Source of the DNA: Zygaena filipendulae
Lineage: Eukaryota; Arthropoda; Insecta; Lepidoptera; Zygaenidae
Length of the DNA: 64,000 bases
NCBI GenBank assembly: GCA_907165275.2
Contig: OU015669.1
Span: 5,974,501 to 6,038,500, forward strand
Direction of reading: 5' to 3'
The notes beneath the pieces are model-generated. The model was not told the origin of the DNA. It saw only the letters and a list, made by a program, of their open reading frames with translations, and searched no databases. The translations under genes were made by a program, and so were the position numbers. Of the stretch, positions 44,163-55,131 are shown piece after piece. Each line of letters begins with the position of its first letter. The stretch's first letter is position 1.

Positions 44163-44335
44163 CCTGCCCTCTTTGCCAATTTAACACTGTACATTTAATT
44201 GTTAATGCATAGAAAACTATGGGACGTATCGTCTTATCACGTGGTCACGTGAAATCGTCCAATCCAAAGTCCAGTTTTGCGTGACCACGTGACATAACGA
44301 TTCCGTTTCTTATAGTTTTCTACGCGTAAAAGACT
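44163..44335. repeat. Hairpin repeat with paired CACGTG sites
   Basis: ATAGAAAACTAT.GGA.G.ATCGT near 44208 and its inverse ending near 44327 form an imperfect hairpin. GGTCACGTGA and TGACCACGTGAC lie inside the two arms. Related single-arm copies occur at 17727 and 18858. Confidence 0.55.
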
Positions 44336-44444
44336 TTCAACTTAGCTAAGAAATATAAAATACAATATATGCATAGGTAGGTATATCTAAACTGTTTTTA
44401 AATTGTAGGAACTTCTTTCTGATTCGATTTTTGGTTAGAATTGT

Positions 44445-44660
44445 TTCCGTGGTTTTACCCGAGTTAATCTTGGAATTTCCGCGAGAATTCCTTGATAAGA
44501 GGACCGTTTTACCTTATATATATATATATATATATATATGTCCTTTTCTGTACCTCTGACAGCGTACCTGTACATATATGCAAAATTACGAGATGATCTT
44601 TTGAGTTGTAAAGGCGTGATAAGGTAACAGATAAACAGAATTACATTTGCATTTATACCT
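44445..44660 (-). mobile_element. Lep1 copy with internal (TA)n
   Basis: GTGGTTTTACCCGAGTTAAT, GGAATTTCCGCGAG and TGTCCTTTTCTGTACC mark a divergent Helitron. A TA microsatellite (44515-44539) sits where other copies read ACCCTATGTCC, so the repeat expanded inside the element. Confidence 0.65.
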
Positions 44661-45308
44661 AACATGAAGTATGGATTTTTTTGGAATACTGCAAATGGAT
44701 CAAATGAATATTTTGATATTCTTTCGGCATGAAACCCTTTTAATATGGAACTCGAGTTTTGCGAGCTGGATTTGACTCGATTTTTGAATTTTGCGCGTTT
44801 ACGCGGTATTTACAAACTGCTCTTACGCGGATTCGCACGCGCAACAACGATAATATATCTGCGTATTTTAATTTTGAAAATCGTGAGCACGTTTTTTTGT
44901 CTATAATAATGATTATCGTATCGCGTCTTGAGTACCTATGCATATCAATGGATCAAACGGATATTTTGATATCCTTTCGGCTTGGACACCACTTTCCGAC
45001 TATCCTTGTCCACTAATCGTATATAAGTAGGTGAATATGCAATAACAAAGTTTTATTATAAGTGATGTTGATTGTGAAGTTTGTTGCTGAACGTTGGCCT
45101 CGATGGCAGCACGTTGCCGACAAAACATGCGTCAACACGTGACTTTGGCCAACGTGTTCTGAACTTCTGATTGATGCAGATAGCGTTCTCGCCATAACAT
45201 TGGTCATAGTGCCTATATCTACATATAGTTCTGTACCTACACACTCACAATATACTTACTTATAGTACCAACGCATTAGGTAAGTTACGGCAAAGAATAC
45301 AGAATATT

Positions 45309-45389
45309 CAAAGAAGCGACACTCTACGTCACATGAAATTGGTGGGAAGTGGGAACCAATTTCATGTGACGGAGAGTGTCGCTTCTTTG
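45309..45389. repeat. Near-perfect 35-bp hairpin with 11-base loop
   Basis: 45309-45343 and 45355-45389 are reverse complements with one mismatch (CTCTACGTC against CTCTCCGTC). The loop is 45344-45354. The shape is like a small RNA precursor (about 81 bases), but the stem is almost perfectly paired, more typical of a tiny palindromic transposon or hairpin siRNA than of a conserved microRNA. I do not recognise a known microRNA in either arm. Confidence 0.7.
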
Positions 45390-45649
45390 TCGAGTGCCTC
45401 CTCATACTCTGCGAAAATGTCCTTGGTAAAGACCGAGGAAAGTTTGACACATGTAGAATCTACAGGTGACAATTATTCACTGACAGCTGACAGTTAGTGT
45501 CAGCTCGCTGTCAAGCTTACGATACGCACGCACGCACAACATGTTGTGCTGCACGTGTACATACTAGCCGGCCGTCTTTACTTGTGGGAAAGTAATTGAA
45601 TCAGTTCATTTGTTTTGTGTGGAGTGTCACCCGGCTAGTTATGGTTATA

Positions 45650-45869
45650 TCCTACTAATATTATAAACTTGAAAGTTTGTAAGAATTTATAGATGGATGG
45701 ATGGATGGATGTTTGTTACTCTTTCACGCGAAAACTACTGGATGGATTTAAATGAAACTTTACAATAATATAGCTTATACATCAGATTAACACATAGGGT
45801 ACTTTTATCCCGGAATTCCCGCGGGAACTCTGAAATTAATGCGGGTGAAACCGCGGGACACAACTATAG
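45650..45869 (+). mobile_element. Lep1-type Helitron with (GATG)n
   Basis: Full length: TCCTACTAATATTATAAA at 45650, a GATGGATG run near 45692-45711, TTTACAATAATATAGCTTAT, TTATCCCGGAATTCCCGCGG, and the end GGACACAACTATAG with a slightly altered terminus. Confidence 0.8.
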
Positions 45870-46286
45870 TAAGTTATTTTTCGTTTAGTTATTAAATTAT
45901 GTACATTCTTTTCAATTTACTTCCTTACCGTTTCAATACTTATAAAATATTCATGAAGAAATCTGTTCTGTAAATTTCTATGTGTTATATCTATATCCAT
46001 TTGTATCACTGTATGATTTCTTAATAAAATAAAATAAAAAAAATAAAAAAATAAAATTAATAGATGGCGATGTAACACGATTTTTCTGTGAGTCTTCTAT
46101 TAAATTAATGCTTTTAGTTGTTAGTCATTAATACAAGAAGTATCACTTACCTACGCGTGTGTTCCTAACAATGATCCCAAAATTACACAAATTTTCCCAA
46201 ATGTTCACCGGTCGAAATTTCTGGTAAAAAAACTACGAAGCGGATTTAAAATTAAATACCTCCTAGTTTCTATTTATTTGCTTGTA

Positions 46287-46336
46287 TCTACCACGATATC
46301 TTATATATATTTCTATGTATAAGATATCGTGGTAGA
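46287..46336. repeat. Perfect 19-bp hairpin
   Basis: TCTACCACGATATCTTATA (46287-46305) and its exact inverse (46318-46336) enclose a 12-base loop. Isolated and without coding context. Confidence 0.65.
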
Positions 46337-46901
46337 TTCTCTGTATTGTATGAATGGCGAGTAACTACACACTGATACATTCAGCCGTTTTAATTGCCTG
46401 CGTTATTACTATTATCTACAGAATTTATTAGGTAGATAATACAGATTATTTATAGGTCCCCAAATAATAAAATAAGTATTAAATTGAACAATGACAGATT
46501 AAGAGACAAGGAAAGCTATTGGCGGCCAATCGATTTTTTCTCAGATTTGCTTTACTGTCTGTGAAGCAGAACATTACCTAAAACGATCGGCTGGTACCTA
46601 ATAGTCCGATTTGACGAAGCCTGAACCCTAGGATCCTGTAGGTAATTGAAATGAAATACTAAGTAGCTACATGGTACAAATAGATACCTAAACATGTATC
46701 AGTATAATATTAGCAGTATATAATATAATTACTCTGAAGTATTAGTAAGGATAAGTTAGACACAATCCCAAACGTTCAAAATGGCAAATCACAAAAACAT
46801 TATATTTTGGCATAAGTAGATATGTATTTTTATTAAAGTTAAACATTTTTGGGTTCGTAGCATTGATATATTTAATATTATATAAATAGTTCGTAGGGAT
46901 A

Positions 46902-47285
46902 AAGGCTCCACCACAAAGGCGCGTTATTATGGGTCGATAATATCGCATGCGTTATTGCGATAATGCGTCCCGACTCCTTGCACACAACTGCGTTTTTATC
47001 GTCCGATATTTCAAACTGTCAAGTACTAACAAACGTTACTATCGCAGGTGTGTGTACGGTCGTTTGCGTCCTGATACAAAAAGATTCTCTTATCAATCAA
47101 AAAGAACTCATATCGGAATATCGCAGGACGGAGAAACGCAACGCCTTACTTCCATTGCAGCGTTATTATCGCAGCAATGTGTAACACCCATGGCCATCCT
47201 AATCCAAAATGTACTGAAAACAGTTATCGCAATAACGCATACGATATTATCCACCAATAATAATGCGCCTGTGTGGTGGAGCCTT
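46902..47285. mobile_element. MITE with ~62-bp terminal inverted repeats
   Basis: Both ends start AAGGCTCCACCACA and continue about 62 bp with few mismatches to GCGTTATTGCGATAA. Variants of TTATCGC/GCGATAA recur inside. The element is 384 bp without a real coding frame. The flanking bases do not show a clear target duplication, so the superfamily is undecided. Confidence 0.8.
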
Positions 47286-47838
47286 AACGCCGTGTTATAC
47301 ATATAGTCACAATGTATTGCCTTTTCGTTTCATCATTAATTATATGGAAGCAATGCTGTTTTATGTCTTTTGTTTGTATAATAATGATGGAAAATTAATT
47401 TTAAGCCAACAATGTGATTCAATTACCAACACTCTATTAGGTACGACTATATGCGACAACGTGACTACTGAGTTGACTGTTAATTGGTAGGTATTGCCAT
47501 TTGCCATTCAATTAAAACAGGAACGTTACAAAGCTTTAGATCACAATAAATTACATTAAGCTAATGACTAAAAAAATACTGTCAATTTAGGTGCGAGTAA
47601 ACACGCGTCCGACGATGTCACATAACAACATCACTAGCATAATTTATATCTATATCGGTCTGTATGTTAACTGCAAAAAATCACCCACGCATCGAAAACA
47701 AGGAGTTCAAAGTTATTAAAAAAAACGTATTATTCCGATCAAATACCCAAGCTTATATATATAATAATTATTAATATCGAAAGATTAAAAATCTACTCTA
47801 TAAACAGATATCAATTTATCCTCAATTTGATGTCGAAA

Positions 47839-47858
47839 GTGTGTGTGTGTGTGTGTGT
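47839..47858 (+). repeat. (GT)n microsatellite
   Basis: About ten GT units followed by an imperfect TTTGTGTGCGTGTGTTTG extension. Confidence 0.9.
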
Positions 47859-48378
47859 TTGTGTGCGTGTGTTTGTAGGTAGGTACGTCAAAATTTGTGA
47901 GGCTAACACTGACTCCAACAAAGACGTAGGTAGGTATTCACTTCAAAATAAGTTTTCGATCACGTTGCGAGAGACAAAACGTGCACAAACACTCTCCACA
48001 TTTATCTGCTCGTGGTAATTATTATTTGTTTTACTGAAAAGTCAACAGCTGTCATCATAAAGGCTAGTACCCAACGTGCCTTACAACGTGACCACAATGC
48101 GCACTGGTCGTAAGCATGTAACCACACACGATGTGACTTCTGTTTCTCATTATTCAAATACAATTTAACGGAAACTTTATATTGTTACAATAAGGCTAGC
48201 ATCTGCACACTTGGGGGCCTATACTAGTGTTAGAAGTGAAAATTCGTCATCTAGACAACCACAAATATTCCTTTATCTGTGTCAGCAGCTGTCAAATTTG
48301 TGAAACACTGAGTGATCGCGCTCGCTGTCGCCTACATTTCCCGTTTGTTTTTTTTTATCTAGGTGAATCCTTAGTCCT

Positions 48379-48557
48379 TACCTACTAATATAAATGAGAA
48401 AGTGAGTTTGTTACGCTTTCACGCCTCGACGGCTCAACCGATCATCATGAAGTTTTTCATACACGTTGTTAGAGAGAAGGACATAGGGTACTTTTTGTCT
48501 CGAAATTCATGGGGGAACTCCGATATATGGGCGGGTGAAACCGCGGGGTACAGCTAG
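48379..48557 (+). mobile_element. Lep1-type Helitron copy
   Basis: The start CCTACTAATATAAATGAG is slightly degenerate; then GTTACGCTTTCACGCCTC, and the end GAAACCGCGGGGTACAGCTAG (179 bp in all). Confidence 0.8.
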
Positions 48558-48626
48558 TTTATAAATATTATTTTATAATCATGAAATTCATGTAAACAAT
48601 AGTTAGGTTCTTATGCATATATTTTT

Positions 48627-49089
48627 GGAGTTTACTCCTTAAGAATCAATTTTCATATATAAGCCTGGGGCATGAAAATGTATGGGGAGTAAAATCAAAT
48701 GTTATGCGTTATGGTCCGGCAGCCAACACCTTGTTTTTTCATTGACTAATAATAGACTGAATCTTCGTAAGTGGTTCAGTTCGACGAGACGACTAGGCTT
48801 TTCCTCTGTGAAAATTCTCGAAACAGGTAGCTAGTTAAATGCGCAAGTAAAAACATTTCTATTTGGTGGGGTGTAAATTGTCTGACTAAAAGTAAGATTT
48901 TTTATTGAACATTCTAAACAGATTTCTGCGCAGAGTCGCGCGTCTAGGATAGCCGATTAGAATACCTAGTAAAAAAAATCGATAGCTAGAAATACTTAAA
49001 AACATCAGATTAAGATACAACAAAACGTTGTTATTTATGTACAATAAGCAGAGATAAAATACGTTAGTTAATAATAAGGAGTAAACTCC
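48627..49089. mobile_element. 463-bp MITE with 15-bp perfect ends
   Basis: GGAGTTTACTCCTTA (48627-48641) and its exact inverse (49075-49089) bound the element, itself nearly palindromic at the tip. A divergent copy is at 43240-43600. No coding frame. Confidence 0.75.
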
Positions 49090-49878
49090 AGTCGTGCGTC
49101 GGAGCTAACCATAGTAAATCAATGGAACTAACATACACACTTTTTTATGTCCATTTTTTGATAATGGGTTTGATTTCAACCGCGTTTTCAAATCAAAATC
49201 CCTGAAGTCCAGGTGTTTCTTCATTTGTCCTATGATTTCAAAACTCTGACGGTGCCTCACGGAAATCCTAATAGAATTTTCACATTTCCACCCCTTTAAC
49301 GATTGATTTAAAAAAGTTCTTTCTCAATAATTCTTTCAGTCGCAAAAAGAAACTTCAGTCCCATGTTTCTAGCTTCACTTTAGACTTTAGTGTCAATTCT
49401 GTTCATGCATTATAACACAAATGCACCGCTCGTGATCCCGTCCCTCCTGATACGTGGAGAGACCCTTATCGAGGCGTGAGGGGTGCGACTTTGTGTTTTG
49501 CGCTATTTCATAACGACATTATCAAAACAAAACCTTTAAACGTCAAATTTTAAAGTAATATCATACTTATTTATTATTTTGTATTGCGCTGATTATTTTT
49601 GATGACGATTCATCATAATTAGAAGTCAATATTGGTTAACTGTTTGGTTTTGGTAATATGGTTAAAAAATAGCGCGATGGGCATTGATGAGTCAGATCGA
49701 TCGATCGATCAAAAATAATAATAAAATATTGTTATTTTCAAATGTGATTGATATGACCATTAATGATCATTAATCTTTTTAATATGAATAAAGTTGGTTA
49801 AAAATCCTCACGTTTCATATAGAGATAGCCATGTGTATTGCGTATATACCTACATATACATACATTATATAGTAGATA
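49090..49878. other. Intergenic sequence
   Basis: A GATCGATCGATCGATC run lies at about 49697. GTGGAGAGACCCTTATCGAGG near 49456 resembles one end of the small AGACCC repeat at 14134 and 63625. Nothing else recognised. Confidence 0.35.
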
Positions 49879-50230
49879 CTAGCTGTCCCCCCGGATTCAT
49901 TCGCGTTTTCAAATTCCAAGATAAAAAGTACCCTATATCCTTTTCTGTACCCCTGACAACATGTTGAATTTCATGATGATCGGTTTATTTATTATACTTT
50001 GTCAAGACGTGAAATGGTAACAGACAGACAGTTAGGTACCTTCGCATTTAGAATACTATAGCGGTTCACAGCGGTTTCACCCGTGGTAGTTTCGGAGATC
50101 CCGTGGGAATCCGGGATAATTAAATCCCTATATCCTTTTCCGCACACCTAACGTGAATGCAAAATTTCATGATGATCAGTTGAGTTAAGATGTGAAAGCA
50201 TAACAAACAAACTCACATTGTAATATTAGT
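49879..50230 (-). mobile_element. Two Lep1 copies head to tail
   Basis: The first runs from CTAGCTGTCCCC (49879) to about 50056, the second from GCGGTTCACAGCGGTTTC (50060) to TAATATTAG (50230). Both lie in minus orientation with CTTTTCTGTACCCCTGACAA or its variant inside. Confidence 0.7.
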
Positions 50231-50259
50231 TCAGATAATATTAGAATAGTATGGAATAT

Positions 50260-50420
50260 GGATGCAACGTGCGCCGCGTGTACCGTGTAGTGACTAAGCA
50301 GCCGGGGCGCGGCGGCGCGCGGCCGGTGTGGCGTCGCGTCGTGCCGCGGCGGTGTTTATGCACTATGACGTCACGAGAAACGTGCGCCCGCACGCCGCGC
50401 CTCGCAGCTAAGAAACACCA
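50260..50420. promoter_or_regulatory. GC-rich island with a CRE-like site
   Basis: GGGGCGCGGCGGCGCGCGGC and neighbouring CG-rich sequence contrast sharply with the AT-rich surroundings. TGACGTCA, the canonical cAMP-response element, is at 50367-50374. It could be a promoter of an unseen gene. Open frames run through it on both strands, as expected for GC-rich DNA, so they are not evidence of coding. Confidence 0.3.
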
Positions 50421-50814
50421 CAGCGCGTTAGTTACATACATAATACTAGGCGTATTACGCCGCTGGATAATTAGATAACTAGTTGTTTAAAAAAATCAAA
50501 TTTCAATTTACGATAACATTTTATGAAAACAGAGTTGCCACTTGCTAGGGCCAAAAACATGCAAGCCGGACTCGGCTTTTAATTTGGCCGGATATTTCAC
50601 CCTACCAGCTCGTTTTCTGAGAGGGGGCCAGGAGTCCTATAACACAAGGTTTACCTATTTTAGGCTCCTGTCTCCCACAAACTATGCTCTCTACTTTTTA
50701 AACTTTTTTTTGGCCTACCTTATGTATTTACCTACTTGTGGGAGAAAAAGAAGATAATAATTATTATTACGTGAATGGAGCGAAATGGGCAAGCCTATGT
50801 GGCTATATTTCTGG

Positions 50815-51145
50815 TGTAGAGTTGGAGAAGTTAGGCCTTGTAGAGTTAGGGTGTGTGGAGTTATAAGCTTGGCTCTACATGAGATTCTATCATTTTTCGG
50901 TTGCAATCATGGACCAATAAAAAAAACATGACGGTTTTGCGAACGCAATATGCACGTTTTGACACCTACAATATCTAGCAATCACACAAACTGTTGAAGT
51001 TGCCTAAACATGATTAATTAATCACAAAATCGCCTTAAAATCTGACAAAAGTAACATAATATAGGCTAGTTGATAACTTTTTAACAGTGCCCGTCATATG
51101 GATTCGTCTTGGCATCATTTTACATGTAAATGTTTTTGGTGGGAT
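50815..51145 (+). repeat. Half of the palindromic CCCACCAAAAAC MITE, interrupted
   Basis: 50818-50885 (GTAGAGTTAGG.. AGCTTGGCTCTACATGAGAT) and 51069-51144 (TGATAACTTTTTAACAGTGC .. GTTTTTGGTGGGAT) correspond to one arm. About 185 bp of unrelated AT-rich sequence separates them. Confidence 0.6.
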
Positions 51146-51720
51146 CTTTTTTGATAGCTAATCATAGCTTTTTAGAGGCGGACAAACCTACTACTACCTA
51201 TGTTTTAAAATTTCAATTAATTATTATGTTTTTGTATTAGGTAGGTACAAGCTTTACTTGCGCTTGACTTTTGACTCGCGAATGGTTGTCAGCCTATCAG
51301 GCTAGTTGGACATGTGCGGCTTTTGCGGACGTGTTCGGCCTAATAGTACTAACTGAATATTTTTAATAGGTACTGTATGAGAATGAATGATAACTCAATA
51401 TTTTGTGCAATATAAACTTGTTAGATACGTGATTAATCACTCAATGAGTACATAATAAAAATAAAATAAAAATAAGCTACCTACCTTATTATAAAGGTAT
51501 GTCCGACTTTTAGGGAATGTCATGTCATGTAAAAAGCCAAGCATGACCTGATAAAGTCAAAGACCTGGCAACTGTATACGGGAAAGATGCTTTGAACGAG
51601 TAGATAAAATTCTAGTTTATTAAATAATTTCATATAAATATACTCGTACCTAATTCTTTTTGACTTACGGTCTTTAAAAATACAGCTTAAGCATTGATAT
51701 TTCAAGTATTTGTATGTACA

Positions 51721-51921
51721 CTAGATGACCCACGCGGTTTCACCCGCGGTAATTTCGGAGTTCCCGCAGGAATTCCGGGATAAAAAGTACCCTATGTCCT
51801 TTTCTGTACCCCTGACAACGTGCATGCCAAATTTCATCCAAATCCGTTCAGCCGTTTTTGCGTGATTGAGTAACAAACATCCAAAAATCCACACTCACGT
51901 TTATATCTAATATTAGTAGGA
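51721..51921 (-). mobile_element. Lep1-type Helitron, full length
   Basis: Minus strand: TCCTACTAATATTAG start and ..CCGCGTGGGTCATCTAG end. It contains TTTTTATCCCGGAATTCC and GGTACAGAAAAGGACATAGG (201 bp). Confidence 0.85.
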
Positions 51922-53879
51922 TTGGCTCTATGTCGTACATTTAAAATATAAAGATTTGTGTCTATGTCACTTCACATCACATTTGTAGGTAGGCACAATG
52001 ATTGTATACCGTGAATCTGAGAATAACATATAAACAACTCTATATCAATGCATAATACTATTTCTGATAACATTTCCTTGTTTATTCAATTTTATAGACA
52101 TTGATAACATTTGAGCTCATATTTCCATCAACACTGTAGAGGCCGAAGATATCATAGTAGCTATTTTAAAATATGATAATTTAAACACATTTTAAGAAAT
52201 CCTTGGGTTAAAAATACCTAAAGTTTGAATTAATTTAAAGATATAAAATTTTCAGAATGCCTCAAAAATATTTTTTATAGCAAAATTCCCTTTTAAAAGT
52301 TTTAAGGATTGGTAGGGGGCCGCTACTCCTCAGGCAGACCTCTCACAGTACCTCAAGAAGCTACTCTATTGTACACCAGCTCGGGCTAATAATACTGAGG
52401 ACAGAAAATGTCGCTCTTCTGTTTTTGTGAGCACCTCGATAGGTTCGGTTTGATCTCTTAGAAAATATGATACTTGTCGATTTGCTATGCGCGAGCGATC
52501 ACAACAACACGACACATCTTCGGCCGTTTGTAAAAGAACCAATTGTATACAATGTGCCTGTGACATAGATAGGTACCACAATAAAGTTATATTATGTCCA
52601 TGGCATGGGCTCAAGACAAAACACGTCGTTGGCGATTGTCAGGTGTTTATGTGTGTGGGCTGCGCATAGTGAGTGGGCACTGGGCAAGCACGTGTTTACC
52701 CACGAGGTAGGCAAGGTGTCGGGATCGGAGTATGAAGCGGCCGCATAAAGTTGGTTATATCTACACTAATAATATTATGTATTAAAAAGTTGATAAAGAT
52801 AGTAAGTAGATAAAGTTTGTAAACTATGTACACATTTAAGTGTGGATATGTAGGAAATTGTCACTATACTAATATTTATAATAAAGCTAGAACCACTAAA
52901 CGGAATTGGATAGAATTTGGCACAGAGATAGATTATATTCTGGAATAGGACAAATGTCCATAAATATGGTGCTTTTTGTCTCGCGATTCCGGCGGGAATT
53001 CTAAAATTAACGGTGATGGTATAATACATTTTTTTATAATTAATGAATAGTTACGAGTAATTTACGTCTTGGCATAGGAGATAAGGTACCTTCGTCCTGA
53101 ATACCACTTGCCTGTTTGCCCCCTATGACATAAAAAAAAGAAATACAAAGTGTTAATGCGTAATTTCCGAAATTTACGCGGGTGAAACTGCGGGGCGGGG
53201 GACTAAATTCTGTATTTAAATTTTATTTATTTATTTATTTATTCATTCTTGCACAAAAAGGTAAACATTTTTACTACCTACATTATGTACCTACCTATGG
53301 GTACCTATTGTAAATTTTTGAAAACAATATATCTATATACCTACCTAGTTATTTACATTTGAGCTTCATAGTTTTAGGCGAATACGTATTTAGTGTTCTT
53401 TTTTTAAATCAAAATGACTTCAAATAAGATATTAAAGAAAGATGGAAAAGTACAGCTATCTATTGCTTAATTCTAATATAGAGTAATTCACTGGATTCTC
53501 AAGCTTAATACATAGTTTTAAATTAAAATATAGGTTTTAAGTAACTAACAAAAAAAAACCTGAAATAAGTAACACAAGTTTCAAATCAATGTAACAATAA
53601 TTGAGAATTAAAGCCAAAAACTAGAAAGGTATTCCATAAAATTGCTGTATATTTTGAATACATGGTACACTTGCAATATTATGGTACATGATACATAATG
53701 TTAAGAATGACATAAATATAAAATAATGACATATGAAAGGAATTTATATGTAGAAATCGTAGCACGTCTGCGTAGACTGATAGCTTCATCTCGCTCTAAA
53801 CACCGGCACCGAACGATGCGCTACGGCTACGAGATGTGCTACAGAGCTACGTACGTAAAATGTCTACTTACTGTCTATT
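51922..53879. other. AT-rich intergenic stretch
   Basis: Degenerate Lep1 pieces occur at 52780-53035 and 53155-53205, and an ATTT microsatellite at about 53220-53245. A cysteine-rich open frame at 52487-52669 shows no convincing domain. No exon supported. Confidence 0.4.
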
Positions 53880-54079
53880 AATACAATAGGCGTTTTTTCA
53901 CTAGACAGTAGACGGCAACGGAACGGCTGTAGGTAGTGCGACGCCGGTATTGTGTTATGTGTTATGGAGATAAAATTTTAATACAATAGGCGTTTTTTCA
54001 CTAGACAGTAGACGGCAACGGAACGGCTGTAGGTAGTGCGACGCCGGTATTGTGTTATGTGTTATGGAGATAAAATTTT
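53880..54079 (+). repeat. Exact 100-bp tandem duplication
   Basis: 53880-53979 and 53980-54079 are identical as read, each running AATACAATAGGCGTTTTTTC .. ATGGAGATAAAATTTT. The unit contains CGGCAACGGAACGGCTG, a motif echoed at about 54192-54212 (CAACGGAAGCACCGAACGGC). It may be a fresh duplication or an assembly artefact. Confidence 0.9.
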
Positions 54080-54286
54080 TAGATTACATTACGGGTGGCG
54101 TCGGCTTTTCCCGCCCGCCCTAGTTTCTGTCCGTATTGGCGAAAAGTGCAGGATTTCCCAATGTAGGGGACTCTACCCCGAAGCAGTTAACAACGGAAGC
54201 ACCGAACGGCTGACGAATACGGATCTGTTGCAACTCTAAGCCTCAATCTGATTAAGATTTGAAATTTTATGGCCTTTTTAAATAAA

Positions 54287-54492
54287 TCCTACTAATATTA
54301 TAAATGTGAAAGTGTGGATGTTAGGATGTTTGGATGTTTGTTACTTAATCACGCAAAAACGGCTCCACGGATTTAGATGAAATTTGGCATGCATGTTGTC
54401 AGGGGTACAGAGAAGGACATAGGATACTTTTTATCCCGGAATTCCCGCGGGAACTCCGAAAATACCGCAGGTAAAACCGCGGGCACAGCTAG
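54287..54492 (+). mobile_element. Lep1-type Helitron, full length
   Basis: TCCTACTAATATTATAAA to ACCGCGGGCACAGCTAG, 206 bp, with TTGTCAGGGGTACAGAGAAG inside. Among the cleanest copies in the window. Confidence 0.9.
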
Positions 54493-54729
54493 TAAATAAT
54501 AAATATATGATTGGAATTCTGATCAAAGCAAAGACACAATACCTACCTACTTACATTTTCTTGTTAGAAAAAAATCCAATTTTACCACTATTTTTATCGA
54601 ATTTTACACTCAGTTAACTCACAGAGTTTATTTTTGGCAGTTTTTTTTAATTTATTTCTTCGTGCGTGCTCGCCACCGTAACTTTCCCCCCGCTATCACT
54701 GTTTTTAGCGCTCCACAATTTTTTAGTAT

Positions 54730-54905
54730 TAGTAGAAACTCAACTGAAAATTATTTGCATAAAACCTGAAAATACTGAACCGATTTCAATAAAATTCTTT
54801 TTATATGTCTTGGTCCAACTTGGAGAGATAGGATACTTTTCATTCTGGAATTCCCGCGGGAACTCTGAAATTAGTTGAGATTTGTAACGCGGGGCACAAC
54901 CAGTG
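54730..54905 (+). mobile_element. Lep1-related fragment
   Basis: ACCGATTTCAATAAAATTC, TGGAATTCCCGCGGGAACTC and GTAACGCGGGGCACAACCAG retain the 3' half of a Helitron. Confidence 0.6.
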
Positions 54906-54975
54906 TACAATGTACATACGTATACATATATACTGCTGCGAAGCACCGTAACACTGCGCCGCGTCGTCCCGTACC

Positions 54976-55131
54976 ATGCAGTCTAGTGAAAAAGCACCCG
55001 ATTTCACCAACAATCAGACGAGCGGCCGACCCGGCGTCAGCCGACAGCCACCAAGCCCGCGAACCACCATTACACGATCGGATATAGAACGGTTCGCACG
55101 CGCCCACTATTCTAACTTTGAATTAACTTAA
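54976..55131 (+). CDS. Candidate small open frame in a GC-rich block
   Basis: ATG in the context GTACCATGC opens 51 codons ending E-L-T-stop. The peptide is polar, with S-R-Q-P-P-S-P-R and D-I-E-R-F-A-R-A-H-Y. It lies in the GC-rich patch 54930-55095 that might be a promoter or first exon. The length is compatible with chance, no homologue is recognised and codon bias cannot be judged at this size. The opposite strand is also open over most of the patch. Confidence 0.2.
   Translation: MQSSEKAPDFTNNQTSGRPGVSRQPPSPRTTITRSDIERFARAHYSNFELT

Noticed and set aside
46947..47306. 119-codon frame on the plus strand
   Set aside because: It lies almost wholly inside the 62-bp-end MITE (46902-47285) and shows no domain.
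47827..48018. 63-codon frame with a valine/cysteine repeat
   Set aside because: The repeat is the translation of the GT microsatellite.
50241..50478. Open frames on both strands of the GC island
   Set aside because: GC-rich DNA lacks stop codons by composition. Arginine-rich translations on both strands argue against real coding.
52487..52669. Cysteine-rich frame (C-x2-C..C-x2-C-like) on the plus strand
   Set aside because: I considered the cysteine-rich tail of a piggyBac-type transposase. Cysteine and histidine spacing did not fit and no upstream transposase or TTAA ends were found.
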